Shown: positions 37,101-46,600 of the stretch, piece by piece
Layout: each line of letters starts with the position of its first letter
Position numbering within the stretch: the stretch's first letter is position 1
Made by a program: the position numbers and the translations under genes
The notes under the pieces: generated by a model
Database searches by the model: none
What the model was told of the DNA's origin: nothing
Seen by the model: only the letters and a program-made list of their open reading frames with translations
From: Phytophthora colocasiae
Taxonomy: Eukaryota > Oomycota > Peronosporomycetes > Peronosporales > Peronosporaceae
DNA: 64,000 bases
Assembly (NCBI GenBank): GCA_018806915.1
Contig: JAGKQI010000105.1
Span: 3,038,001-3,102,000, forward strand
Direction: 5' to 3'

Positions 37101-38154
37101 ATATTTCCTGAATTTCACGATCAACTGCTGGTTGGCACTGCGCCTCGAATTCGTTGGCACGTGCATCGCGGCGGCTGCTGCTTTTGCAGCCGTCCTAGCT
37201 CATGGTACCAATGCTGCTGAGGGTACCGCCTTTGCCGGCATTGTTGGTGTTTCGCTCACGTATGCGTTCACCATTACGCAGCCGCTTAACTGGACGGTGC
37301 GCATGGTCAGTCAGCTTCAGACGCAGATGGTGTCGATCGAGCGCATCCAGACGTACACGGAGATGCCAACGGAAGCTGCACTTGAGAGCACTGCCGCTCA
37401 GAAGCCGGCCTTGGAGTGGCCAACGACTGGCGCTATCAACTTCAACCGCGTTGACCTGCGTTACCGTCCTGGTCTTCCGCGCGTACTTCGTGGCTTGACC
37501 TTCAGTGTGAACGCGAAGGAGAAAATCGGCATTGTCGGTCGCACTGGAGCCGGCAAGAGCAGTCTGATCGTGGGTCTCATGCGGCTTGTGGAGCTGGATG
37601 CAGGTTCCATTACGATTGATGGCGTGGACATCAGCAAGATCGGACTGCACGACTTGCGTTCTAACATCGCCATCATCCCGCAGGACCCCGTGCTGTTCTC
37701 CGGTACTGTGCGGTCAAACTTGGACCCGTTCGACCAGTTCTCAGACGAACAGATCTGGACGTCCGTCAAGCGCGCGTCGCTGACCAAGGCCGTGACCTCG
37801 CTGGATGACGTTGTGGACGAGAAGGGCTCGAACTTCAGTGTGGGTGAGCGGCAGCTGCTGTCCATTGCTCGTGCGCTGCTGAAGCGGTCGCGCGTGATCC
37901 TGATGGACGAAGCCACTGCGTCGATCGACCCCGAGACGGACCGGCAGATCCAGCAAAGTATCCGCGAGGAGTTCCGCGACTGCACTACGCTGACGATCGC
38001 GCACCGCATCAACACGATCCTAGACTCGGACCGCATCCTGGTGATGGAGAAGGGCTCAGTGGCAGAGTTCGGGTCACCTGCAGAGCTGCAGCGTAAGCCC
38101 GACGGTATCTTCAAGTCGCTCGTGGACGCCTGGCGCCAGAGTAGTGAGGATTAG
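34138..38154 (+). CDS. ABC transporter, subfamily C (MRP-like)
   Basis: A 1338-residue full transporter, TMD1-NBD1-TMD2-NBD2 without the extra N-terminal TMD0, in a single exon. NBD1: Walker A GHVGSGKST (about 491), Q-loop VSQQPF, signature LSGGQRTRVAIARA, Walker B IYLLDDILSAVD with Asp in place of the catalytic Glu. NBD2: Walker A GRTGAGKSS (about 1132), QDPVLFSGT, signature FSVGERQLLSIARA, Walker B VILMDEATASID. An asymmetric, degenerate first ATPase site is usual in ABCC proteins. It probably exports glutathione or other organic-anion conjugates, including plant toxins or fungicides, across plasma or vacuolar membrane. An acidic Ser-rich linker (about 685-760) follows NBD1. Confidence 0.95.
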   Translation: MAPSEHQSKEERKPLLQGVTVVHDGVAPDKRTATWMPVDTPGLGDRYPSQLAGCLGNIFFSWVTPLMKLGNERPLESDDLFQLDPYNRAANVSRQFAHAWEQQTRSGKPSLVWALGKAFGFKFVVAGFLKLIHDSLQFVGPMIIKDIIAYLSDPTAPLSEGLTYAAVIFVSGVVQSFALRQYFFYCYETGMQFRSAIVTAVFEKSMVLSAAARQQRTSGEITNLMSIDAQRLQDMTPYLHAVWYAAFQIIVSCVLLWQQIGVATFAGVAVILLIIPLMTVISKAMRKLQQRLMQVKDERIKICVEVLSGIKVVKLKAWENSFGQRVMKFRDEELARLRTYVFARSGSNTIFSFVPSLVTVVSFSAYVMLGHTLDVGTALTSLALFNILRFPLFMLPQVLNNVVEASVSFDRLRSYFLAEERVKVGEGDLTDVGISVQGADFKWDAAPPSEDDKKTGDKKEEEETLVTPVAEGPTLRHIDFSAKKGELHAIVGHVGSGKSTLLSGFLGDARCSAGSVAYRGKVAYVSQQPFIQNATVRDNITFGLPFNADKYEEALRVSSLKKDLRILTAGDRTEIGEKGINLSGGQRTRVAIARAVYQDADIYLLDDILSAVDSHVGADIFNECIKKTLKSKLVVLVTHSLSFVSQCDEITVIADGRIAEHGSYKKLMAKKTLLAQMVSNYVESENEEDGENATSAESMEDESADSNDDEDLAITGRRKSSESRMHRRSRLSTRSDDSHAGVEEEGQLMVEEDRSVGDVSWSVYRVWINAFGGMCAAFMVVFGFFAAQGLTLLATVWISYWSEEASKYPDSQMYYVYVYMLINLAYAVLLFIRVVLLYLGSLHASRLLFNNLLNRILRAPTSFFDTTPLGRIVNRMSKDIYTLDESIPGTVVGLLNTIVSVIITLVTISYVTPIFMLILAPVLAGYYCSQRYFIKTSRELQRLDSISRSPIFALLSETLDGLSTIRAFGVESNFIGHNNYLLDKNQRAYFLNFTINCWLALRLEFVGTCIAAAAAFAAVLAHGTNAAEGTAFAGIVGVSLTYAFTITQPLNWTVRMVSQLQTQMVSIERIQTYTEMPTEAALESTAAQKPALEWPTTGAINFNRVDLRYRPGLPRVLRGLTFSVNAKEKIGIVGRTGAGKSSLIVGLMRLVELDAGSITIDGVDISKIGLHDLRSNIAIIPQDPVLFSGTVRSNLDPFDQFSDEQIWTSVKRASLTKAVTSLDDVVDEKGSNFSVGERQLLSIARALLKRSRVILMDEATASIDPETDRQIQQSIREEFRDCTTLTIAHRINTILDSDRILVMEKGSVAEFGSPAELQRKPDGIFKSLVDAWRQSSED

Positions 38155-38215
38155 ACAAATAGTGCAAGTAATTCCCACTCGATGAAATACATATTTGCAT
38201 GAAGAAACACATGCT

Positions 38216-39475
38216 CTAAGCTTCTAGAAGTAATTGATCCATCAACTGCACGAGTTGCAGTGAGTCCATTTGTGAAGAACGCACCACTGCGTTTGCAAAC
38301 ATTTCGTCTCTGTCCCTTGCTTCACAAGCATTCTCGCCTCGATGAATGGGGACCGAGTGTATGCACGTTCGAACATCCGTCGCCTCTAGCAAGTCCATGG
38401 TCGTCGGGCGTAGCACGCACCAGCCTGTTTCGTCGAGAAACGTGCCAGCAAACTCTCCTTCTCCTTCAATCAGACATCGCCACACCAATACTGTTCGGTC
38501 AATCTCGACAAACTGATGCTGCACAGTGATGAGCGATAGAGGAACCACATTTTCCCCTTCGCATTGATTAACCGTACCAAACTTGATAGCAAGCGTATCG
38601 GAAGGACCTTCGCCAGTCTCAAACAACCTTCGTCGAGGATGTTGCTGATGAATTTGACGCATGGCGTCGACCATGGCGTTGGCTGAGTTCGGGTACTTCT
38701 TAGGCATGACAAAGGCCGACGTGCTCTCGAAGAAGGTCTCTCGGACACTGTCATGTCTTCTCAAGGGTTTGTAAAAGCTCGTGTTGGTAGGCACCGAACC
38801 GGCCAGTCCACAGTCGTGAAACACAGCATCAGTGCGGACGTAAGCGACAGCCAACTCCAGCATGAAGTTCTCGTACATTTTCACATCGCTCGGCCCCCAT
38901 TCGGGCAAACCACTGCCATTCTTCTGAGCCTGCTCCGTGTCGAGCATATTCTGGAGATGCTGCATCACTACAGCTCGACTTTCAATCGCTGCTCGAATGC
39001 GGACCTGTTGCGCTTCTGCTTGTAGTCGGGCGTTAAATTCTTTCGTCGCCAGCGCCTGCCAGTTCAGGAGACCCACGGTTACACTGCTACTGAGTCGGGC
39101 TCGCTTTAAAAGCTCCAGCTTGGCGCTCAATTGAGAGTATTGGACTCTCAGTGTCTGCCACTCCTGCTTCACACGTTGGCGGTGTCGATTGCGCCGCTTG
39201 GTGGCCTTGGCTCGTTGTAGAGTGAGCTTAAGAAGCGCTTTGTCTTCTTCTTGGGAGTCGTTTGCGACGGGCTTAACCGCATTTACGTCGTAGCTGTCGA
39301 GCGCAGCCATGATTGCCTGTTTGTCCTCTTCTTGGAACGTGAGAACAGGAGATTGAGTGAAAGTAATCTCGGACAGCAGGTCCTGGAACGACGAAGGAGG
39401 TGTGAGAGGCTCAAATTCGCGAACGAATTGAGCGAGAACTGCTGCCTCCGTGGGGTCTGAAGCGTGCTGAGTCAT
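38216..39475 (-). CDS. M96 mating-specific-like protein with bZIP-like segment
   Basis: A 419-residue single-exon protein. An acidic N-terminus precedes a basic segment (KATKRRNRHRQRVKQEWQTLR) leading into a heptad-like helix (about 85-130), which looks like a bZIP, followed by a long conserved C-terminal half (FFESTSAFVMPKKYPNS; VQHQFVEIDRTVLVWRCLIEGEG). This layout fits the large oomycete M96 mating-specific family, whose C-terminus resembles START-like folds. A role in transcription is inference. It is convergent with the ABC transporter (61 bp between stops). Confidence 0.6.
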   Translation of the reverse strand: MTQHASDPTEAAVLAQFVREFEPLTPPSSFQDLLSEITFTQSPVLTFQEEDKQAIMAALDSYDVNAVKPVANDSQEEDKALLKLTLQRAKATKRRNRHRQRVKQEWQTLRVQYSQLSAKLELLKRARLSSSVTVGLLNWQALATKEFNARLQAEAQQVRIRAAIESRAVVMQHLQNMLDTEQAQKNGSGLPEWGPSDVKMYENFMLELAVAYVRTDAVFHDCGLAGSVPTNTSFYKPLRRHDSVRETFFESTSAFVMPKKYPNSANAMVDAMRQIHQQHPRRRLFETGEGPSDTLAIKFGTVNQCEGENVVPLSLITVQHQFVEIDRTVLVWRCLIEGEGEFAGTFLDETGWCVLRPTTMDLLEATDVRTCIHSVPIHRGENACEARDRDEMFANAVVRSSQMDSLQLVQLMDQLLLEA

Positions 39476-40105
39476 TGTGGGACGGCGTTACTACAACCTA
39501 ATACCGACAAGACGACACGTCTTGCAGCAACATATGGAGGACTTATGACTTAACAAGCGACTTAACCCTTTTAACCCGAAGATATTCTGTATGATACAGA
39601 ATTTATTTTTGACATGACTATTGTATGGTTGCTGAACCGGCAAAATTAATCCGTTGCAAGCCGTTCGCCATTGTCGGTGTCTTAGACACTGCGAACTAAG
39701 ACATAAATCTTGCCTTTGTGGTCATAAATGCTACAATGTATCCACCATCTGCAAGATTTCTTGGCCGCTATTGGCTTAGAAAAGATGTGCAATGAACACT
39801 GCCTGTCACAGAAACTCTTACTGGAAGTATCCCCCGAAATCCGATTACACACATACAAAGCATTTTTCGCGCCAGAACGACTGGCACTCTGCGGAGCGCG
39901 CCAAAGCTCCGTGCGTTCCCAGTAGAACTTCCCACACCAACTTTTCGGCCAGTTCTGGACTAGAAGGAAGTGAAGAAGAACTAGGATAGAACTGGCCGAA
40001 AATGTTGGTGTTGAACACATGGAGCTACTGCTAGGAACAGGCAAATGGTGGTTTGAATTTCATCGGGGCTTTAGCAGCTAACACTACACTAACCTTGTCG
40101 TGCTC

Positions 40106-41217
40106 TTACGCGTCGTCGCTGCGTTTGCGCTTGCGGAACCTGATGTTATTCCTCAGATGGCTTGGCATGGCAGTCCCGTTCGCCCACGAGTCGTGCCAAA
40201 TTTGGTCGCATGTCAGTTTGTTGCCGGTTTCTTCTCGGCGCACGCAGTTGCAGAGAGGGACGTATCCGTCATACAGCTCTTCACAAGCCAGGCAAAAAAA
40301 CGCGGCTCTCGAAGCCTTTGACTTTTGGTGGGGGCAAACCTTACAGAGGTGCTGACGTCGCTTCTCCCTGTATCTTCTCTCTTGCTTTTCTAGATGGTGT
40401 TCAGCTGGGGAATTGGGACGGAAAGGTCTTCTGCTAGTTTGTTCCTGGATAAGCTGGTAGCAGTCACAGCCAACAACTCGACGTGGAGGCGGCGCATGTA
40501 TTCTGCATGCGTTGGTATGTGTTTCCTCTCCTTCTGCTTGTGGACGATGATGCCATTCACAATCGCCATGTCGACGAAACCGAAAAAAGCTGCCGGTAAT
40601 ATTTCTAATAATAATTAATAAGTGTTCTGTATCCGCCGCCACAGTCACATTGCCATCTCCATCTTGTTCTGTATCCACCGGAATAGTTTCATTGCCATCT
40701 CTAGTTTGTTCTGTATCCGCCGCCAGAGTGATGTCCAGGCCTCCTGCTTGTTCTGTATCCGCCGGCACAGTCACATTGACGCCTCCAGCTGGTTCTGTAT
40801 TCACCGCTGCTGTGCCGTCCACTGCACCAGTTGCCTGATATGGCGCGGGAATTTGTTTCTGCGCAGCTTCGTATGCAGCCTGCTTTCCCATTGGCGGTCG
40901 TCCGAGGTTGGCTGGTTTTGGAGGAGGATGCGAGAGGCTAGTGGCTGTATCAATCCTTCCTCTTAGCAAAGACCCATAGCGCTTGTGAACCTGGTACATT
41001 CATCGTTAGCTTTTACCCAAAATCAATTGCACATCTGGAAATACACACCAACGAAGTAATCCACTCCAGCCTTGTCCTTTTGAAGCCGACCCTTCACTCC
41101 TGGCTTTACGTAGGTGTGCTCCGTGTCCAGACCTGAAGGCGGTCTTGCTTTCCGCCCGGCCTTGACCAGCGCGCGCCACAGACGCTTGAACTCCTTCGAA
41201 TCAATCCACTCCGTCAT
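40106..41217 (-). pseudogene. PB2 transposase remnant lacking catalytic core
   Basis: N-terminal block (41217-about 41040): FKRLWRALVKAG...RPPSGLDTEHTYVKPG...VDYFVG, the beginning typical of oomycete piggyBac transposases. A possible ~50-bp intron (GTGTAT...CCAG) links it to 40999-40106, which has a tract of 14-residue repeats and then a Cys-rich C-terminus (CKVC, CLAC, PLCNC, C..IWHDSWANG) like that of PB1. All three catalytic Asp blocks are missing, so it is an internal deletion product. Confidence 0.8.
40623..40815. repeat. 42-bp tandem repeats in PB2
   Basis: About 4.5 copies of a 42-bp unit beginning TGTTCTGTATCCGCCG, translating on the minus strand as 14-residue repeats ending in DTEQ. 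Each unit carries TTCTGTAT, the half-site of PB2's terminal palindromes. Confidence 0.85.
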
Positions 41218-41649
41218 TACTGGGCGAAATCACGAAATGAGTGGCATCGGCGTGTGGTGGAGGGTGGTGATGATGAGATACAAACAGAATTCTGAAACCT
41301 CCAGTCCCTTTATACTGTCTTGTCTATACCGGAGGATTAATGCCCGTCTATCTCCCCCTCTCCGATCCAGGATGATAAATTGCCCCACCCCCACATATAC
41401 AAACTTTCATATGCGGAGAAAAATATGTCGCCATTCGTGTGTGTAAGTTTGTGACTTACTTTCAACTGCCATATTACATATTCTGTAGAATACAGAATCT
41501 CGGGCTAAAAGGGTTAACAAACAACACAAGATTGATGAATAGAGCCAGTGGCGTAAAATATTCTTGAAGATATTAGTGCAACATTGAAAGTTACCGATTG
41601 TAAACGTGAATTTTGCAAATACCTGAGAGCAGCTGTTTCAAAAACAAAC

Positions 41650-42008
41650 ATGAACGAAGATACCACCAGAGGCTGCGCCAGCCCTCGTGGTCCTGAAGAT
41701 AATACAGCGATCCCAGACCCACAGGCAACTGCGAGCGCTGAACCAGACGCCCCTCGAAGCCACCGAGCAGCTATTTGCCACCGGCTTTTGCGGTCCCGAC
41801 TTCAACACCTTTCAGAAATGGAAGAAAAGCTCGAGAAAATGTCGAAGTACTCGCTGAAGATTCTTAATGCGCATGATGAGTTGGCTATGCTAATTTCCCG
41901 AGAGAAACAAGAAACAACACGCATCACTACCGCAGCTGGCGTCCCAATTCGCAGCGCAGGCTATATCATGTCTTACCCTATAGCGCTGGAGGAATCCTGC
42001 AACGCTTT
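41650..42008 (+). pseudogene. hypothetical ORF truncated by Gypsy insertion
   Basis: Unrecognised. ATG at 41650 opens about 119 residues containing a Leu/Glu-rich helical stretch (LSEMEEKLEKMSKYSLKILNAHDELAMLI) and ending at SCNAF, where the giant Gypsy LTR starts (42009). Its 3' part should lie beyond the window. Flanking bases GCTTT (42004-42008) are the expected target duplication. Confidence 0.45.
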
Positions 42009-43595
42009 TGTGGTGAAGCGGACAAAAAAATTTTTCCCGGAGAGGCGATGTCAGCCACGAACCCGAATAGAGTCGGAACGAGCGACAGGGGGGACCTGTG
42101 ATCGCCAGATCTGGGTCGAATCAGATGAAGGTACGATGGGTCCCGCCGGGAACAGGCAACGGAGACACCGGCGAAGAAGCAAGTGGAGCGGTGTTCGTGG
42201 GTGATCCGAATCCTGCCGGAGGAAGAATGGGGAAATCAAGGATGTTCTCGCGCGATCAACGATGACGGGTCCCCAAGCGAGCATGATCAGCTTACCCTGG
42301 CGCCCCGAAGCCTCTAACAGCACGATCCAACTTCCCCGAGCGGCGACGAAGCGAGATCACGCAAGATCGCGCAATGATCCTCTCCCGTATAAGTACGAGA
42401 TCAGCTCCGGATCAAGGTCAACCCCAGGCGCGGCGCAGACTCTTCTTGTGGCCTGATCCGGATTCTATGAAGGATCACCAAGCGGGATCAGGCAGTGATC
42501 AAGTCCCGATTAAGTACGAGATCAAGCTCCGGTTAAGTGCGAGATCAAGTCCCGATTAAGTACGAGATCAAGCTCCGGTTAAGTGCGAGATCAAGCTTCG
42601 GTTAAGTGCGAGATCAAGCTTCGGTTAAGTGCGAGATCAAGCTTCGGTTAAGTACGGAATCGGCCCAAGATCAGGGTTAGGGGAACTAAGCTAGGGATCA
42701 GCTATGTAGCCAGTGTCATGTGATCGTAGGATAGTAAATCAGGATGGGATTAGTAGGCATAGGAATAACCATAAACAGACTCGAATTTACCTTCTAGTGC
42801 GCAAGTGGATTTCTTCAGGACCCAGGACAAGGGAAGAGGATAGCATATTGGCCTCCCCTTAGTGTTCCAGCAAGTCACTTCGCCCACCTAGCTACAGCTA
42901 AGACCGGATCCCCGATTTGGCCGGCTTACCTTACGCTAGTTTGAGGATCTCTCGATATCTCAACAACCCCAAGGGAATCGAATTTGCCCTGAACCACTCA
43001 AGTGTCTTCGCTACGCCTGGAACCGGGAACTACATTGGCCCTACAAGCGTCAGGAAGGTAAGGATACGTGACCTAGTATAGCGGTTAAGTCTGGATAATA
43101 TATTGGCCAGCTTTGCCCTATCTAGTGAACTATCCTTTAAGTGCATACATCGGATCGGAAGGAATTGGTTGTTTAGCCTAAGGATCCCGTCGAATCTCGC
43201 CCCCTCAAGACCCCCGCTATCGGAAGCGGAAAACAACGAAAGGAAGGGACTGAATCCCGAACATTGGACTATTGGAAGACCTGGATCAAGAACCAGGCAC
43301 CCGGATCAAGGCTCGAGAACTCGCCTACGACCGGGATCAAGTACCCCGAGGTGGAGTGAAGAACTTCCACGCCGCCTCAAACCCCTGCGTCACCCAAGAC
43401 CTTCTTCTCGTCCCAAGACATCTTCAGAAGTTACCTGGAAGAGCGTAACCCGCCTACCGACGGGTACACAAGGTGAACACTACACGCAACAAGATCACGG
43501 ATCATCGGGGGACCCCCTCCGTTAGTCGGTGTCTGGGCGCAAGTGGCGATCGCGATCGGCCTCAACCAGATTTTGGCCAGATCCGCTCCACCACA
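42009..43595 (+). repeat. giant Gypsy 5' LTR
   Basis: 1587 bp, ends TGTGGTG/CACCACA, followed after one base by a primer-binding site. It matches 62460-64000 with three substitutions and about five homopolymer-length differences that I can see. Confidence 0.88.
42495..42655 (+). repeat. 7 x 23-bp tandem repeat in 5' LTR
   Basis: Seven head-to-tail 23-bp units of the pattern GAGATCAAGCTYCGGTTAAG plus TGC or TAC, each containing GATC. It is present unchanged in the 3' LTR. Possible enhancer or protein-binding array in the U3 region. Confidence 0.93.
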
Positions 43596-43596
43596 A

Positions 43597-43614
43597 TGGT
43601 GCGCGTGCCCGGAT
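43597..43614 (+). other. giant Gypsy primer-binding site
   Basis: TGGTGCGCGTGCCCGGAT follows the LTR end. Its complement has the form of a tRNA 3' end (T-stem CCGGG, acceptor strand, CCA). The particular tRNA was not identified. Confidence 0.65.
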
Positions 43615-43685
43615 CTTCTGGTGACTTCGGATATCACCGTGAGTCCTAAGAAGATGTCAAGATTAAAGAAGAACAAGGGGAAGAA

Positions 43686-44425
43686 GTGCCTACGAAGGTT
43701 GGATCGACGGAGGCACTGCTTAAAACGGAAAGATCCACAGATCAGCAGAGTTCTGGGAGGATCTCTACTGACAGGCACGAGGCAGACCTGGATCGCAATC
43801 CAGATCTCGAAGAAAAACCTCGAATTCCTCCCAAGGCCCCGTCGAGGGCCATTGCGGATCTCGATGAGAATCGAGATCCGCACACGAGCGATAAGGAATC
43901 AGCAAAGCTGAAACCTAATCTGCTCACCAAGACCACTGGTGCCTCAAGATCGACCAAGAAAAAGAAGATCAAGAGCACCCGGACGAAATTGAAGGCTCCA
44001 GACTCAGAGCCAGAGGATGTGATCAACCCAGGATCAACGATCACCAAGGACGCGATCGAATAGGCCTACTACAGGAAGAGGCTAAGCGAGACCTTGCTTA
44101 ATGATCCTGTTCTTACGATCATACAAGTCCGCCAGATCGGTAACCTCACCGGCCCAGTGTCGAAGCCCCGGATTAGCTCTGACCGCCTGAACGCGGTGAA
44201 GATCCTACTTGATCTGCTCCAAGAAGCTGGTTTGGTGGCTGGAGAGTTCGACCCAAACTCTCTATTTGACTTGGAACTGCAAGCGATTCAATCTGCGACC
44301 CATGATCTATTCGACTCCCTCAAGATCTTGGTCGGCGAGCGCCTACTGACGCCCGACCCAGGCTATCAGACTGGGTCGTCATGCTACGCGTCAGCGACCT
44401 CGGAACCAGACTCAGATAGCCCGAG
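43686..44425 (+). pseudogene. giant Gypsy gag, 5' part
   Basis: Lys/Ser-rich N-terminal region (43686-44060), an in-frame TAG (44061-44063), then an open stretch in the same frame (DPVLTIIQVRQIGNLTGP...SLFDLELQAIQSATHDLFDSLK) running to the nested Gypsy at 44426. Removing the nested element and one copy of its CCGAG duplication joins this frame exactly to the gag continuation at 52131. Confidence 0.75.
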
Positions 44426-44836
44426 TGCAGCGGGGCTGCGTAGGTGTGCACGGCACAGAGGAAGTTGGGTTGACTCGTAGAGTCCTGCTTGCAAGGCACT
44501 AGCCTTCGGTTCTATACAAGAACCAAGTAGTCCACTAAATACGGGACTCTCACAATCAGTGTCCCTATAATAAAGGAACTAACACTAATTATGTAAAATG
44601 CAAACTGATTTTTATTTATTTTATTGCCCTAATCCTGAATGTAACGGATTTAGTATCTAACATACTAAATCCTAATCAAATGTAATGTGTGGCTCTGAGC
44701 TAACAGCCAGCAACTGGCTACATGTGTGACGTGTGAGAAACACTATGTGTTGTACACGGATCTGTGACTTGTGACCTGGATGGTGTATACCACACCTATT
44801 GTAGCCAAGGCGCGCAGCTCGTGTAACCCCGTTACA
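44426..44836 (-). repeat. nested Gypsy 3' LTR
   Basis: 411 bp, matches 51714-52125 except for a small difference near the element-5' end (GCTCG versus GCGCCG). Confidence 0.93.
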
Positions 44837-46600
44837 CCCTCCCCACCAAACCGTGGATACGGAGTATCTACAACTGTAGACATAACTGCCTTGTCAAGGC
44901 CTGTCACCGGCAACTTTCCGATAAAAGAAATCTCTCAACGAGAGTGCGCGGGTGCGCTGGCTCAACGAGCACATTCTTCAATTCTCCCCAGCGAGCCAAC
45001 CGCTCCTGAGGTGTCCAGTGACCAGGCGTCTACGCCCCAGCGCCTCAGCGCTTTCCGGTCTGAGCCCTCGGCTCCTCTCACGCTCTCCGATTCGGAGTAT
45101 TTCGCGGCGTCTCCTGCTCCTGCGAGCCCTCGGACGACCCGATCTGAGCTGCGCTCTCCACGCGATCCGCGTCGGTACTCAATTCCTCGGCAGCTGCGGC
45201 AGCCCAATCCGTTCCCGGAGGGACCTTCGAGCCTCGTGCTCAACGCGTTGCGCAACGCACCACCGCTTCCTGCTCGCGATGAGCCAGAGTCACTCAAGGG
45301 AGTCGAAGACGCGATCACCAACCCTCTGGATGAGGCACAGGAGGCTTCCCTGAGCGGTGCTCCAGAGTCACGTCGACCGGTCCAACGGGACATCGTGGGG
45401 ACTTCGTCGCGGCGCGACTACGGCTTCGAGCCTCGCGACCCTGCCGAGCAGGTGAAGCAGTTGATGGCGCAGCCAAACCTGCATGGTTACGCCATAGGCA
45501 ATCCTCCACGTACGGTGGCTGAGACTCCAGCAGCGACAGGGCTCCATGAGCGTTTCCTGACCCCGCAGGTGTGCACACTCGCCGAGTATCGGCAACGCTT
45601 AGATAAGCAACGGCGACGGGAGTCTGTGCCTCAGATGAGGACTTATCCACTCCTGCTCCAAACCGGAGAGACCACCCGGGACTACATGGTCCATGTGGCC
45701 ACCTGGGCCGAGGCTTCACGGAAGCTCGCGTCGTTCGATCGGCTCATGGAGAGCTGCGCCGAGGTGGACGTCCGCCTCGCTCGAGGTCTACTCTTCCAGT
45801 ACGCGAAGATACGCGTGCGGCCCGGCCGCTTTCCTCGTCACACGACGGCAGTGGCTCCCGCCTCTCAGGCCACTATCCCTGCTTCGCAGGATGCTCCTTC
45901 AGTCTCCGAGGGAGACTCGCTGGCTGTGCCAGCCACGGACCAGAGCCTGAGCTCGGCTGCTAGTCCGTCAGCTTCTCACACTAGTGGTGAGAAGCGGGTG
46001 TCGACCGAGTGGTCGACCTCGAGCCCTTCGGGCGCCCCCGATCTTCGCGATCAAAAGCGTCCACGACGTCAGGGCAGTCCTGCCTCAGGGACCCTTCAAA
46101 CTCCCACGAGTTTTGGGAATGAGGATATCCACGCCACTTCACCAGATACTGGTTTTGACTACGGTGGCGACGCCGCGCCATCAGGCGCTCCACGTGGTAG
46201 TGGGGAGTCCCCTGCTCATCGAGCAACGGCGGAGGAGGCCGATTCGCTGCGGAACGCCGTACTCGATGAGTGTGACGAGCGCTATTTGTCGCATCGCGCC
46301 TGGTACCAACTCGATCACTCGATCGGTACTCTCCGGAGTCAGACTCAGTCCCTTCAAGGGAACGTCGAGAGTGTTTGGCATTCGCATGCCCGTCTCGCTC
46401 ATGACATGGAGGAGATTGAAAGCCGGATGGCTTGGCTCGAAGGTCCTCAGTCCCTGACTGCTCGCCTGCACCAGCAGGAGCTTCAGCTCGCTGAGTTGCG
46501 AGGTCAGGTGACGTTGCTGCTGCAGATGACGCAGCCTGGGCACGTGTCGTCGGTGCCAGCGCCTCCGCGCTCACCCCCGCGGGGTCCCGATATGGCTTAA
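44780..46600 (+). CDS. antisense ORF of nested Gypsy, coiled-coil protein
   Basis: A 606-residue plus-strand ORF, antisense to the element, starting inside the 3' LTR (ATG 44780) and ending within the antisense of the chromodomain ORF. A Pro/Ser-rich disordered N-terminus is followed by a folded-looking centre (TGETTRDYMVHVATWAEASRKL...CAEVDVRLARGLLFQYAKIRV), then a Ser/Pro-rich linker and a C-terminal coiled coil (SLRNAVLDECDERYLSHR...LHQQELQLAELRGQVTLLLQM). It is open throughout while the sense genes are broken. No function is known to me. The 45981-46600 part overlaps the antisense of the chromodomain ORF. Confidence 0.65.
   Translation: MVYTTPIVAKARSSCNPVTPSPPNRGYGVSTTVDITALSRPVTGNFPIKEISQRECAGALAQRAHSSILPSEPTAPEVSSDQASTPQRLSAFRSEPSAPLTLSDSEYFAASPAPASPRTTRSELRSPRDPRRYSIPRQLRQPNPFPEGPSSLVLNALRNAPPLPARDEPESLKGVEDAITNPLDEAQEASLSGAPESRRPVQRDIVGTSSRRDYGFEPRDPAEQVKQLMAQPNLHGYAIGNPPRTVAETPAATGLHERFLTPQVCTLAEYRQRLDKQRRRESVPQMRTYPLLLQTGETTRDYMVHVATWAEASRKLASFDRLMESCAEVDVRLARGLLFQYAKIRVRPGRFPRHTTAVAPASQATIPASQDAPSVSEGDSLAVPATDQSLSSAASPSASHTSGEKRVSTEWSTSSPSGAPDLRDQKRPRRQGSPASGTLQTPTSFGNEDIHATSPDTGFDYGGDAAPSGAPRGSGESPAHRATAEEADSLRNAVLDECDERYLSHRAWYQLDHSIGTLRSQTQSLQGNVESVWHSHARLAHDMEEIESRMAWLEGPQSLTARLHQQELQLAELRGQVTLLLQMTQPGHVSSVPAPPRSPPRGPDMA
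44837..44847 (-). other. nested Gypsy polypurine tract
   Basis: GGTGGGGAGGG in element orientation, directly before the 3' LTR. Confidence 0.75.

Larger units (their letters stand above)
39566..41513 (-). mobile_element. piggyBac-like deletion derivative PB2
   Basis: A 1948-bp element between TTAA copies (39562-39565 and 41514-41517). Ends read CCCTTTTAACCCGA and CCCTTTTAGCCCGA, followed on both sides by a palindrome built from ATTCTGTA/TACAGAAT (39584-39602 and 41480-41498). The minus-strand coding remnant keeps the transposase N-terminus and Cys-rich C-terminus but not the catalytic core. Non-autonomous. Confidence 0.9.

Noticed and set aside
42495..42655. Short regular repeats considered as a CRISPR array
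   Set aside because: The 23-bp units abut with no unique spacers, lie inside an LTR, and the genome is eukaryotic.
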